Source: Fibrivirga algicola (GTDB lineage: Bacteria > Bacteroidota > Bacteroidia > Cytophagales > Spirosomataceae). Taken from it: a stretch of 64,000 nt of DNA. The translations under genes were made by a program, and so were the position numbers. The notes below the pieces were generated by a model. The model was not told where the DNA came from. It ran no database searches and saw only the letters and a program-made list of their open reading frames with translations. Below are positions 26,600 through 36,316 of the stretch, one piece after another (within the stretch, counting starts at the first letter, position 1; each line of letters opens with the position of its first letter). Location of the stretch: the NCBI RefSeq assembly GCF_011742925.1, contig NZ_WAEL01000009.1:1-64000 (forward strand). The letters are read 5' to 3'.

Positions 26600-28870
26600 A
26601 TGACCTTCCTCCCCAGCCGTATATTTCTGTTTCTGGCCCTGCTTGTTACGTGTTCGCTTATCGGTGTTTGTCAGCCCCGCCACGCGGCTACGGATCTGAC
26701 ACGCTATGTAGACCCGTTTATTGGCACCGGTTTTCACGGCCACGTTTTCATGGGTGCAAACATGCCGTTTGGGGCCGTTCAGCTCGGCCCAACGCAGATG
26801 TCGCAGGGGTGGGACTGGAGTTCAGGCTACCATTATTCAGATTCCCTGATTGTTGGGTTTGCCCACACGCACCTGAGCGGTACCGGTATTGGTGATCTGG
26901 GCGATATACTGCTCATGCCCACTACCGGACCAATCCGGCTGGCACGGGGTACATCCGCCAATAGTGGAAGCGGCTATTCGTCCCGGTTTTCGCACGCCGA
27001 CGAAACGGCCCGGCCAGGGTATTACCGCGTAAAATTACAGCGCTACAATATAGACGTAGCGCTGACCGCTACGGAACGGGTCGGCCTGCACCGGTACACA
27101 TTCCCCCGGAGCGAGAATGCCCACATTCTGATCGATCTGGGCGAAGGTGTAGGTGACCGGCCTGTAGAGACGTACCTGCAACAACTCAACGATTCGACAC
27201 TGACGGGCTACCGATTTTCGAAGGGCTGGGCGACTGATCAGCGCCTCTATTTTGCCGTTGTTTTTGCCAAACCCATTCGCCAGCTGGCTCTTTACGACAA
27301 TCAAACGCCGGTTACAGGTACGTTGGTGAAAAGCAACCGCGCCAAAGGGGTAATCAGTTTTTCTACGAAGTCCGGCGAAAACGTGCTGGTGAAAGTGGGG
27401 ATTTCGCCCGTCAGTGCCGACAATGCGCTGGCTAACATTCGGGCCGAACTACCTCACTGGAATTTCAATCGGGTGGCCTCGGCTGCTCAGGCCGCCTGGA
27501 ACAAAGAGCTGGGTAAACTTAGGGTAGAAACAGCCGATCAGAATCGACTGAAAACGTTTTATACTGCCCTGTACCACACCCTGGTAGCTCCTTCCCTGTT
27601 CAATGATCATAACGGCGATTATCGCGGTACCGATAAGCAGGTGTATCGAAAAGCCGGGTTCGCCAATATGACCACGTTTTCGCTATGGGATACGTACCGG
27701 AGTGCGCACCCGCTATTCACGCTGACCCAACCCCGGCGTGTGGCCGACATGGCAAACTCGATGCTGGCCATTTACGATCAGCAGGGTAAGCTACCCGTTT
27801 GGCATCTGGTTGGCAACGAAACCAACACCATGCCCGGCAACAGCGCCCTGCCGGTGCTTGCCGACGCCTGTTTAAAAGGAATCAAGGGATTCGACGTAAA
27901 CCGGGCCTACGCGGCGATGAAGAATAGCGCCATGCTCGACGAACGGGGTCTTGTCTTTATAAAAAAACAGGGCTTCATTCCAGCCGATAGTTTGGTAGAA
28001 AGTGTGGCCCGGGGCCTCGAATACGCCATTGACGATTGGGCCGTGGCGCAGGTGGCCAAAAAGCTGGGGCAACAAGAAGACTATGCCTATTTCAGCAAGC
28101 GGGCAAAAGCGTACCAGTATTACTTCAATCCGCAAACCCGGTTTATGCGGGGGCGTGTTTCCCAAACCGAATGGCGAACACCGTTTAGTCCGCTGGTATC
28201 GAGGCATATGAAAGACGATTTTGCCGAAGGAAATGCCTGGCAGTACACCTGGCTGGTTCCCCACGATGTAGAAGGACTGGTGACGTTGTTTAATGGCGAG
28301 CAGGCGTTTACCCAGAAACTGGATTCACTGTTCGTGGTTAAAGGCGACATGGGCGCAGAAGCATCAAACGATATCACAGGGCTGATTGGGCAGTACGCAC
28401 ACGGCAATGAACCGAGCCACCACATTTCTTACCTGTACAGCTACGTGGGGCAACCCTGGAAAACGGCTGACAAGGTTCGCTATATTCTTGACAGCCTGTA
28501 CAGCACGCGGCCCGATGGCTTGATTGGCAACGAAGATGTTGGCCAGATGTCTGCCTGGTACGTGTTGTCGGCGATGGGGTTTTACCCGGTGAATCCGGCA
28601 AACGGGGCTTACGTATTTGGCAGCCCCGTTTTCGATGCTGTCACACTTCAATTGGATAACGGAAAGACATTTCGGCTGAAAACGATCAACAATGGCTCGG
28701 CAAATCGCTACATCAAACGCATACTGCTGAACGGAAAGCCCTACAAAAAAGCGTACCTGCGACACGAAACAATTCTTGACGGAGGTACACTAACGATAGA
28801 GATGGACACGAAGCCAAGCCCCAGTTGGGGGACTTCCCGGGAAGACCGTCCCCTGTCCACTACTCGTTGA
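26600..28870 (+). CDS. GH92 exo-acting alpha-mannosidase
   Basis: 756 residues with a signal peptide. GH92 landmarks: YVDPFIGTGFHGHVFMGANMPFGAVQLGP, WDWSSGYHYSD, FAHTHLSGTGIGDLGD, FSLWDTYRSAHPLFTL, GNEPSHHISYLYSY and GNEDVGQMSAWYVLSAMGFYPVNP. The family is calcium dependent and removes alpha-linked mannose, typically alpha-1,2, from N-glycans or fungal mannan. It is the last gene of the + strand enzyme series. The final 15 residues (PSPSWGTSREDRPL) look like a non-conserved extension. No strong terminator was found after it. Confidence 0.95.
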   Translation: MTFLPSRIFLFLALLVTCSLIGVCQPRHAATDLTRYVDPFIGTGFHGHVFMGANMPFGAVQLGPTQMSQGWDWSSGYHYSDSLIVGFAHTHLSGTGIGDLGDILLMPTTGPIRLARGTSANSGSGYSSRFSHADETARPGYYRVKLQRYNIDVALTATERVGLHRYTFPRSENAHILIDLGEGVGDRPVETYLQQLNDSTLTGYRFSKGWATDQRLYFAVVFAKPIRQLALYDNQTPVTGTLVKSNRAKGVISFSTKSGENVLVKVGISPVSADNALANIRAELPHWNFNRVASAAQAAWNKELGKLRVETADQNRLKTFYTALYHTLVAPSLFNDHNGDYRGTDKQVYRKAGFANMTTFSLWDTYRSAHPLFTLTQPRRVADMANSMLAIYDQQGKLPVWHLVGNETNTMPGNSALPVLADACLKGIKGFDVNRAYAAMKNSAMLDERGLVFIKKQGFIPADSLVESVARGLEYAIDDWAVAQVAKKLGQQEDYAYFSKRAKAYQYYFNPQTRFMRGRVSQTEWRTPFSPLVSRHMKDDFAEGNAWQYTWLVPHDVEGLVTLFNGEQAFTQKLDSLFVVKGDMGAEASNDITGLIGQYAHGNEPSHHISYLYSYVGQPWKTADKVRYILDSLYSTRPDGLIGNEDVGQMSAWYVLSAMGFYPVNPANGAYVFGSPVFDAVTLQLDNGKTFRLKTINNGSANRYIKRILLNGKPYKKAYLRHETILDGGTLTIEMDTKPSPSWGTSREDRPLSTTR

Positions 28871-29600
28871 AATCGACAGCCATTATAGTGGCGTTCGTTA
28901 AGAGTATAAAAAGATTGAGCACAAACAGTCCTGTCAGAAAAGGCAGATGATGAGTGTATTCTTAGCCTTCATGCCCTAGTCCCTGAGCTTTCAAATGTAA
29001 ACCTGCGAATAATAAGCAGTCTTCTGTTCGACCATTTGAACAATAGTCAAATCCGGTCGCTATTGAAGTTTGATAATTTCCTTTATAAAAGCTATCGACA
29101 GCGAGGAGCTTTCTTATCGGAGCATTTAGTCTCGAGTATAGACTAAGAAGAGTGGATTGGGGTGGGGGTGACGTGCAAACTTGGAGCTTTGTGCTTCTAG
29201 TTCAGTGCTGGTGACAGTTATGTGCTCGGAATTCCGCCCGCATGCAAAGCCCGAAAACGTTCGATATAAAAAGGCTTGGAAGTGCGTTGTGTTCGCTCCG
29301 TACGGGGTAGGCTACCTCGGATAGGAAACTGCCCGGCTAGCCTGAGCGGCACCTAACACGAACAAGGGTAAAAAGGTCAGGAGTAACGTACCTGAGTTTG
29401 GCTTACCTTGCGGTTATCAGCCCTTGTGTGACCCGTTTATGTCAATGGGGCTTTCATGTTTCTGCGACAAAATAACGAGTTGGCAATGAGCGTTCTTTGT
29501 TGATTTGCCACGTGCCTGGCGACAGTTTAGTTACCATTCAACAGCGCGTTTTTGCTGGCGTATCAAGCGGTCCTTGTTGCCGCTAGCTTTATCCAGCTAA
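28871..29600. other. Gap between GH92 and sulfatase genes
   Basis: Convergent gap of 730 bases. On the minus strand near 29395-29310 a stretch reads like a signal peptide (TLLLTFLPLFVLGAAQA) without a usable start and soon stopped, so it may be a leftover 5' end of a lost secreted protein. No intact gene or clear terminator is seen. Confidence 0.35.
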
Positions 29601-31349
29601 CTACTTTGGGTCGATGAGCAATAGAGCTTTCACGTCCGCTACCTGCCCGCTCGGGACTGATCCTGCCTGCAGCAGGATCCGGTGATTGCCCCTGGGTAGC
29701 TCAAGCTTGCCCAACCTTAGCCAGGCCCAGGGCTTTTCATAGACTTCTTTACGAGGAATCCGGTCGGGGCTGGGTTTGAGGGGTGGGTCGAAACTGGTTC
29801 GTAAAACTTGGTGCAGTGTCTTATTGCCGGCCGTAACGATCAGTAACGTTCCGAGAGCGGCATTCTGGGCGGTGTATTGCAGACTCAATTGATAGACCCC
29901 CGGCTGTTCTACAGCCACATCCCACCAGATTGAATCGGTGGATGACTGCCAGTTAATGAGCCAGTCATTGGCCCAGCCGTTGCCCTGCTTATAACGAACC
30001 TTACCCGAAAAATGGGCTTCCGGCGCCTGTAACAACACCCGTCGACCCGTCACTGGTACTGGCCGGTAAGGGCTTATACCCCGGGAGACATCCCGGAACC
30101 AGCGATCGTAGGCGATTTGTAAGGTGCGCAATTGCTGGGGCTGATCAGTGGCCAGATCAGTCAACTGCGACGGATCTCCGAGCATATCGTATAATTGGAT
30201 CTGATCCTTTTGGCGGACCAAGCGGTACTTCGAAGTACGTACAGCCCCTGGAGCGGCAGGAAGACCGCTCTCGCTCATGCCAGCAACGTGCGAAAAGAGC
30301 ATGCGATCAGCCAGTGTATCAGTTTTACCCAGCAACAGGGCTGCCAGGCTGCGGCCATCGATGGGGTTGGCAGGTTTAAAGCGTAGTCCACATAAGCCGA
30401 CCAGCGTTGGCAGTAAATCGATGTGGGCCGTATTGGGTCGAATCCGGGCTTGGGGGCGTATCTTGCCCGGCCAGCGCACAAATAGCGGTACGCGAACGCC
30501 CCCTTCGTCGACAGATCCTTTGATGCCCTTCATCTCCCCATTGTAGCGGTGGCCGTTGGGGCCATTGTCGGTGGCAAACACCACAATCGTGTTTTGGGAC
30601 AAACCCAATTGATCCAGCCCGGCTAACAGACGCCCCACATTATCATCTACGTTTTCAATCATGCCATAGATACTAGATAGCTCATCGTCCAGGCCTTTGG
30701 CTTTGTACTTATCAAAATATCGATCAGCCACCTGGTGGGGACTATGGGGGGCATTGAACGGTATATAACAGAAAAAAGGCTGGGCTTTATGCTTATTGAT
30801 GAAGTTCAACGCCGCATCGGTCAGTACGTCGGTGATAAACCCTTTGGTGGCGACCATCCGGTCATTATGCTGCATGTCGGTATCGAAGTAGTTATTCCAG
30901 TGACCTGCACAAAAGCCCAGAAACTCATCAAATCCCTGTCCGTTGGGATCTTCTGAGGCATGTTCCCCGTTGTGCCATTTGCCAAAACAGCCCGTGGCAT
31001 AGCCGTTCTGACGGAACACTTCGGCTAGGGTGAGTTCAGTACTTCGCATGCGTTCCCACCCCTGAGTGACTGAAACTGTACCCGTACGCAGGTGGTAACG
31101 GCCTGTAAGTAGGCTGGCGCGGGTAGGAGCGCAAAGCGGGCTGACGAAGAATCGCTCGAACTGCGCTCCGCTACGGGCTAGCTGGTCTAGATGGGGTGTC
31201 TCCACCAAGCGATTCCCGTGTAGGCTCAGGTCGCCCCAGCCCTGATCGTCAGTTAGGATAAACACCACATTGGGTCTGGGAGCTGGCGTCCGTGCGATCC
31301 AGGCGCTGATGACCAGCGCAACCATAGTTAACCAAAAAAGAGTTTTCAT
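29601..31349 (-). CDS. Secreted S1-family sulfatase
   Basis: 582 residues with a signal peptide. The N-terminal metal site is NVVFILTDDQGWGD. The formylglycine precursor Cys73 lies in PLCAPTRASLLTG (C-x-P-x-R), so it needs an anaerobic or aerobic maturase encoded elsewhere. Further family blocks are GCFGKWHNG, FATDNGPNG and PLFVRWPGKI. The last 130 residues form a beta-rich accessory domain (GVYQLSLQYTAQNA; LGKLELPRGNHRILLQAG). It would remove sulfate esters, probably from sugars. It is convergent with the GH92 gene and may complement the adjoining glycan locus, but it is not in its operon. Confidence 0.93.
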   Translation of the reverse strand: MKTLFWLTMVALVISAWIARTPAPRPNVVFILTDDQGWGDLSLHGNRLVETPHLDQLARSGAQFERFFVSPLCAPTRASLLTGRYHLRTGTVSVTQGWERMRSTELTLAEVFRQNGYATGCFGKWHNGEHASEDPNGQGFDEFLGFCAGHWNNYFDTDMQHNDRMVATKGFITDVLTDAALNFINKHKAQPFFCYIPFNAPHSPHQVADRYFDKYKAKGLDDELSSIYGMIENVDDNVGRLLAGLDQLGLSQNTIVVFATDNGPNGHRYNGEMKGIKGSVDEGGVRVPLFVRWPGKIRPQARIRPNTAHIDLLPTLVGLCGLRFKPANPIDGRSLAALLLGKTDTLADRMLFSHVAGMSESGLPAAPGAVRTSKYRLVRQKDQIQLYDMLGDPSQLTDLATDQPQQLRTLQIAYDRWFRDVSRGISPYRPVPVTGRRVLLQAPEAHFSGKVRYKQGNGWANDWLINWQSSTDSIWWDVAVEQPGVYQLSLQYTAQNAALGTLLIVTAGNKTLHQVLRTSFDPPLKPSPDRIPRKEVYEKPWAWLRLGKLELPRGNHRILLQAGSVPSGQVADVKALLLIDPK

Positions 31350-32214
31350 TGCTAGCTAGTAAATGTTCGGCCCAAGCTGGTAACGCTACCGCCAGGGCTT
31401 GTCAGCTACAAAGCAAATCAGGGCTTTTCCCTATCGGTATTGGCCAAGTAAGTATCCTGTTAAAGGCCCGCATTTGCCCTGCGGTTGGCAACTTATCCTG
31501 TTAATGCCAATGATGGCTGTTCTGGTTTTTAACTGGTTAGCCGCTTGGGCGGTCCCATTAGGAATTAAGGCGGCAGCCGCGCGCTTAGGCGTGTAGCCGG
31601 ACAGTCTGAGGTGAAAGCGTGCTGGTCTTGCCCGTTGACTGGGTCAACTCAAGGGTGCCACTAAACTGAATGGCCCAATTCTCGTCTCAATAGCTCAACG
31701 TAGAGGTAGGTCGCTTCTCCCAAGTGGCTTATAACTCCGCAGACAAGATTGCTGCTACTCAGTGCTGGTTTTATGTGTTTTATCGGCTACTGTGCCGCGC
31801 TGATCGACTGTATACAGGACTTTTAAAGCGGCCTGTATGAGCGAGAGTTGGCCGAAGCGGCTCTGGAGACAGGAGCCGTTTTGCTTTATACGTATGCTGG
31901 TATTCGTTTTGCCAAAAACAGAATTAACCTACCTTGAAGTAACAAAGTAACTGGTAATTCCTCAGGCACTCCGCTTGCTCCTGCCATAACTAGGGGCGAG
32001 AGAGACTGATCTGGCAGGCATCAGCGCGCCGTGGTACCTGCCACCAAACCAAGAGCCATGCCCAGACTAATGCCTCACAGTGGGTATACAAGTAAAATAT
32101 ATAAATAACCTTGATAGGGCTTATTTAAGTTAAAATCTACTATTGCTCGGCATATATGAGCAAACAAATTGCTTAATCCCCTGTTTATATTACAAACAAA
32201 ATATAAAAAGCCGT
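31350..32214. other. Long gap with small hairpins
   Basis: No recognised gene. A 65-codon open frame at 31399-31596 ends in a hydrophobic, Ala-rich helix but matches nothing known to me. A 7-bp hairpin (31812-31818/31832-31838) and a possible terminator (CGGCTC 31858-31863 / GAGCCG 31873-31878 followed by TTTT) lie together. The last 120 bases before the next gene are A+T-rich and should hold its promoter. Confidence 0.35.
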
Positions 32215-32577
32215 ATGAAAATCGCAGTCGAAAAGGGACAAGATAAGGCTCTTCTGGCGGATGGCCAGCAAACGGTTACCATCGCCGCCATTGACGAGGG
32301 AACAAGCGAGTATAAAGGAATTCCTTTCTTTGCCGTCCGCTTTGAGAATGAAACGGGCTACCTCTCGCACCGGTTTTACCAGTCCCCCGCTGGTATGCCT
32401 GCCATCATTAGCCTGTTTGGTCAGGCTGGTATTGACGCTCAGCCAAACAAAGAACTGGATACCAAGCAACTCATCGGCAAGGAACTCACCATTGAGGTAG
32501 GCCAGCGCGGTTATAATGATCCAGAGACGGGTAATGAACGAACGCTTAAACAAGCTATTAACTTCCTGGCCAGCTAA
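32215..32577 (+). CDS. Small cytosolic protein, unknown function
   Basis: 120 residues from ATG 32215, preferred over an upstream in-frame ATG at 32143 because the added leader has no family character and crosses A+T-rich promoter-like sequence. No signal peptide or membrane segment. It is a compact beta-rich sequence with IPFFAVRFENETGYLSHRFYQSP and a C-terminal ELTIEVGQRGYNDPETGNERTLKQA. The latter resembles tails of small phage or recombination-associated OB-like proteins, but this likeness is weak. It stands alone, convergent with the gene at 32712, with a strong hairpin between them. Confidence 0.65.
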   Translation: MKIAVEKGQDKALLADGQQTVTIAAIDEGTSEYKGIPFFAVRFENETGYLSHRFYQSPAGMPAIISLFGQAGIDAQPNKELDTKQLIGKELTIEVGQRGYNDPETGNERTLKQAINFLAS

Positions 32578-32595
32578 AGGCAGTGCGTATCGTAT

Positions 32596-32640
32596 TAGGT
32601 TTAAACTCAATCCGCCCGGGACGGATTGAGTTTAAACCTA
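32596..32640. terminator. Perfect 19-bp hairpin between convergent genes
   Basis: Arms 32596-32614 and 32622-32640 are exact reverse complements with a 7-nt loop (CCCGGGA). The arms are rich in A+T near the base (TAGGTTTAAACTC...). It lies 18 bases after one gene and about 70 bases beyond the end of the opposing one, so it probably ends both transcripts. No external T-run is present. Confidence 0.65.
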
Positions 32641-32711
32641 ACCAGCATAGCTTTAAATACAGGCACAGGCGTCCTACGCTGGAGCTGACATTGACCTTGT
32701 AAACAGCCTGT

Positions 32712-33686
32712 TTACCGCTTGATCAGCGGGTAGTCACTCTTTATTTTTTCGGCTGCTTTACTAATGGGTTGGGCACCGCGCTCCAGCCAATAGCCTTTAA
32801 CGCGGACGGGAATGATGGAGTTAAGCTGCCCCGCTATTCCGCAATCTTTTCGGCCCCCGATCCACGGATTACCTGATACATTGCTTACCAGATTGATGCG
32901 GCCAATGTCCAGATTGGTAAAGCACCGACAGTCATCCACCAGTCCCACCGGATCAAGCACCACAATGGTGATGTCCTGCACAGCGGGCGTTTTGCCCTTG
33001 GCGATGGCCTCACTCATATGCCTGAGCAAGGTGGGTAATTCCTTGGTCGTAAAGATCGAGTCATTGCGAAGGCCCCACATCTGCACTGAGGTGACATGGC
33101 CTGTCGCCTCCGAGCCAAATCGCTCAGAGACCTTACCAAAATACAGTTGCGTTGCCTGCTGGGTAGCCCCCTCTACTTTCCAATCGAATGCCCCGTCAAT
33201 AAAACGGGCATCGGTATTGGCCTCTAACTGCCCGAAAAGCTGATCGCCGAACTGGCTGTTCCAATGATGGACCCGCTTGACTAGCTTAGCCGGGTCTACG
33301 CCCGTCCAGAATATGCTGCCGTTTTGAGGCGAGTTGTAGCGAAAGCCCACGTCTAGAAAGTTAATCATTTCCCGCGCAAACTGACTGCGGGCCTGTTCAC
33401 TGCTCATAAAGTCATTTTTATAAGCGCTGGCCATGCTGGCTGCATTGTTAGGCCCCGCGACCCCTGTCACTGAACGCTGCCCACCGGCTACGGCCAGTGC
33501 GCGGCGCATGGCCGCCAACTTGATTTGCTCGCTGAAGGGTGCGGCGCTAATGGCCTGCTTTACTTTGTCGAGCAGCGACCGATCCGTAGTGATGCGGAGC
33601 AGCCAGGCCTGGGGCGTTTCCCGGTCGAGTTTAGGAATGATTCGACCGTAAAACTCGATCATATCGGTTTGTAACTTCAGATTCAT
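32712..33686 (-). CDS. Cytosolic protein, possible ADP-ribosyl-cyclase (CD38)-like fold
   Basis: 324 residues, no signal peptide. The first 115 residues are helical and unassigned. Residues 121-225 recall the CD38/ADP-ribosyl-cyclase family. IFWTGVDPAKLV (Trp127) resembles the ILLWSRIKDLAH block. WNSQFGDQLFGQL resembles the RDMFTLEDTLLGYL block. LYFGKVSERFGSEATGHVTSVQMWG resembles the [24 protein letters not shown] block. In this reading Trp189 of CD38 is a Phe, and the catalytic Glu would be Glu216 (FTTKEL) or absent. Residues 245-300 have three Cys and a beta-rich end. This is a memory-based remote similarity and may be wrong; otherwise the protein is of unknown function. If right, it would consume or cyclise NAD. 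Confidence 0.4.
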   Translation of the reverse strand: MNLKLQTDMIEFYGRIIPKLDRETPQAWLLRITTDRSLLDKVKQAISAAPFSEQIKLAAMRRALAVAGGQRSVTGVAGPNNAASMASAYKNDFMSSEQARSQFAREMINFLDVGFRYNSPQNGSIFWTGVDPAKLVKRVHHWNSQFGDQLFGQLEANTDARFIDGAFDWKVEGATQQATQLYFGKVSERFGSEATGHVTSVQMWGLRNDSIFTTKELPTLLRHMSEAIAKGKTPAVQDITIVVLDPVGLVDDCRCFTNLDIGRINLVSNVSGNPWIGGRKDCGIAGQLNSIIPVRVKGYWLERGAQPISKAAEKIKSDYPLIKR

Positions 33687-34244
33687 TGATAAGGCTGTTC
33701 TAGTAACTCAAAGTACACCAATAACCGCTAAGCCCGCTCTTTTCCAACCCATTCGCTATCAGTTATTTATTAATTGGTGAGTTAACTCCGTGGCTCTAGG
33801 TCAAAGTCTCAGTCAAGGCTAGCCAATCGGTTGAGGTGACAGCTATTTTTCCAACTGAAACCATAGTTATTCACTTCGCTGAAGTGGAGGGACACCCGCT
33901 AGGGGAGAAGGCTTGAATCAGAACACCAGTGGGCTCCCGAAGGCAATCATCTTGTGTCGTTGAAAGGCGCGGCGGTGTTGATTCGATGATAACTTGTTTT
34001 GACCAGCACACTGAAGCGCATAGCGCCTTGCAGCGTTGTTAGCCTAAGCACGTAAGGAAACCCCGGCCCGGCAGTTGCCTTAGCGTAAGTTATCATGTGG
34101 AAGGCAGCTGTCAGACGATGATCGTTCTTGAGGCTAACAGGCGCGTTTTGTGAGCTTGTTTGTCGGCAGGCAGAGCAAGATTGTTTAAAAACCTGTCCTG
34201 ACCCTGCAACGGGCTTCGCCAAAAAGTGGTTGTATGTACTAGTT
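33687..34244. other. Intergenic gap, nothing recognised
   Basis: A 558-base divergent gap between the minus-strand gene and the response regulator. It should hold both promoters; no convincing promoter pair or gene remnant was seen. Confidence 0.35.
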
Positions 34245-34673
34245 ATGAAACAACCGAAAAGCAATCTTATCTTATTAGTTGATGATGATGAAGATGACCA
34301 GCTATTCTTTCGTCGTCAGCTCGACAAGCATGCGCCTACGTATCAGGTAGCTGCCTGGTCGAACGGAGTAGAACTGTTGGCTGCTTTAGAGCAGTACGAG
34401 CCGCTGCCTGAACTGATCCTACTTGATGTCAACATGCCCCTGATGGACGGCTTTGAAGCGTTAAGTCAAATTCGGGCTAATCAAGCCTATCGGCACATAT
34501 ACGTTGTCGTTATGACGACAGCGGGCCGGGAGCTGGAACGACACAAAGCGCTCTTTCTGGGTGCCAATCAATTCATAGTCAAACCAACTTCGCTGGCCGA
34601 AGCCGATAAGGTGATGCAACGGTTGCTACAAAAGTGGGCAAATGGCGATCAAGAAACCGAAAGCTTCTTTTGA
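34245..34673 (+). CDS. Single-domain response regulator (Rcp1/CheY-like)
   Basis: 142 residues from ATG 34245; the open frame extends upstream to 34128 but the receiver begins right after this ATG. Receiver landmarks: LVDDDEDDQ (acidic cluster), phospho-acceptor Asp in LLDVNMPLMDG, Thr in VVMTTAG and Lys in FIVKPTS. There is no output domain, so it would relay phosphate or bind a partner. Regulators of this Rcp1-like form are often paired with bacteriophytochrome-type or GAF/PAS kinases having a SHDLQEPLR motif, such as the one encoded at 36317-38389, about 1.6 kb away. That pairing is an inference. Confidence 0.9.
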   Translation: MKQPKSNLILLVDDDEDDQLFFRRQLDKHAPTYQVAAWSNGVELLAALEQYEPLPELILLDVNMPLMDGFEALSQIRANQAYRHIYVVVMTTAGRELERHKALFLGANQFIVKPTSLAEADKVMQRLLQKWANGDQETESFF

Positions 34674-34845
34674 TCAGCGTTTGGGCTACCCTCGGCTATA
34701 AAGTTGTCCGTCAGCGTATCAGCCAGGTGGATGGAAGCACTACTCAGCGCCAAAATCTTGGCTGCTGGCGCTGGTGAACGCGAACCTCGCTCTGGGTCTG
34801 CTGCCCGACACTCAACTGAAGGTAGAATCAGGAAGCGGGGCACAA

Positions 34846-35217
34846 CTAGACAGCCTTGGCCGAAAAAGGTGAACGCAGCCAAAGCAAAAGCGCCAGCAGC
34901 ATTAAGCAAACAAGCGCTGGTATTCCACCGGCAAGGCCGCCCGGTATCTTAGTCACATGCATGACTACCGCTCCAATCATAATCAGAAGCAGTCCAGTCG
35001 TTGCCAGACGGGTTAACCGCGGTACTAGCAAGCCAATACCGCCTAGTAATTCTCCCCCGGCTACTACATAAGCCAATGCACTAGGTAGCCCTAAAGTGCC
35101 AAACATATGTATGGTACCCGACAGGTCACGCAATTTGTTGAAACCCGCAAATAAGAAAAACAAGCCTAGTAATACTTGTAAGATCCAGGCAATTGTGTTG
35201 CGAAGGGAAGCGGACAT
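34846..35217 (-). CDS. DoxX-family small membrane protein
   Basis: 123 residues, four hydrophobic helices (about 8-27, 45-64, 70-90, 97-115). DoxX traits: LQVLLGLFFLFAGFNKL in the first helix, AYVVAGGELLGGIGLLVPR after it, and MIGAVVMHV. It is an inner-membrane protein of loosely defined function, often linked with redox or thiol stress. It stands alone between a response regulator and a long gap. Confidence 0.85.
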   Translation of the reverse strand: MSASLRNTIAWILQVLLGLFFLFAGFNKLRDLSGTIHMFGTLGLPSALAYVVAGGELLGGIGLLVPRLTRLATTGLLLIMIGAVVMHVTKIPGGLAGGIPALVCLMLLALLLWLRSPFSAKAV

Positions 35218-36316
35218 GGGAAATGGGTTTACGTTGCAGGGGATACACGCCTAAGCCAATTATAAAAACTAAATATATTTGCATATGTTCATTTGTTAAA
35301 GGTTTGTTCGCTGTCTCACCCCGGTTAGGCCCTGTGGGGTTTCTGGCTAACGCACAAGGATAGCATAGACCGCCGGTGTGGTTGGTCGTTGTCTAGTCTG
35401 ATGCGGCACGACCATAATAGCGGATGTCTTTCTGGTTAAGTATCTCAGCACTAGATTGGTAGGGTAGACCCAGCCAGCAAAGCCGGCTGTACTCGGCTAC
35501 CTCGGTTGGCAACTCATTTTCGATTTCTAAAGAAATGATTTACTATCGACCGCTATGCTGACAGGTTCAGGCTTGAATGACCTTGAGCTTAGCACAAAAC
35601 CCGGTTATAGGCTACGTCATGGCTATGGGTGACGCAGGATTGGCCGTTCCAGCGTTTATCCGTTGTAAAGAGGTACAGTCGCTGGTTGTAGCTAGTAAGC
35701 AACAGATCACTAATTCCTGCTGTTTGCTGAAGTTCGAGCTATAAAAAGTCGGCCCTGCTGACTCAGCTAAGCAGGCCTTCGAACGGTAAGTCCTGGTCAA
35801 TCCTCCGGGAATTCTTACCCAAATTGGGAGCTTGCCGGAGTACGGCCTGATGAATGGTCCTGGTTCGATCGTGTTCCCGGCTAATTAGCAGCAAGTTACG
35901 CAGGGTATCCAGTTCATCAGCATGGCGCAGGCTTGCCGCAAGTCGCCGGGCAGCCATGGATGGGCCAGTTGCCGAATGAGTTCTTTATACGGAGAGGTAT
36001 CCAGAGACTCAAGCCAGATGCGTGGATTTATGGGACAATTTTTCAACAGCGACGCTGCGTTTATAACTGGGGAAGGGCAATCTGTTTGACGGACGTACCA
36101 GAGAAAACCAACATCAAACCAACCAAAGACACGCAAACCCAAAGCAGTTTATACAGCTCATTAACTTAGACACACTGGGCCGGGACCAGGCAAGCCAACA
36201 AAGTAGACAAGTAACGAGTTAAAAGGCTCTGGAAGCAGTCCAAGCTAGATTTGGAGTCTCCCTGCAAGACGAGTGAGCAGTTGACTCACCCTTGACACTG
36301 AACCGGTACTAAATCA
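35218..36316. other. Long gap with possible decayed minus-strand gene
   Basis: About 1.1 kb without an intact gene. On the minus strand, 36030-35763 reads as a helical protein in two overlapping frames (SPYKELIRQLAHPWLPGDLRQA, then SLRHADELDTLRNLLLISREHD), as if one frameshift separates them. The family was not recognised. The rest shows nothing clear. Confidence 0.35.
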
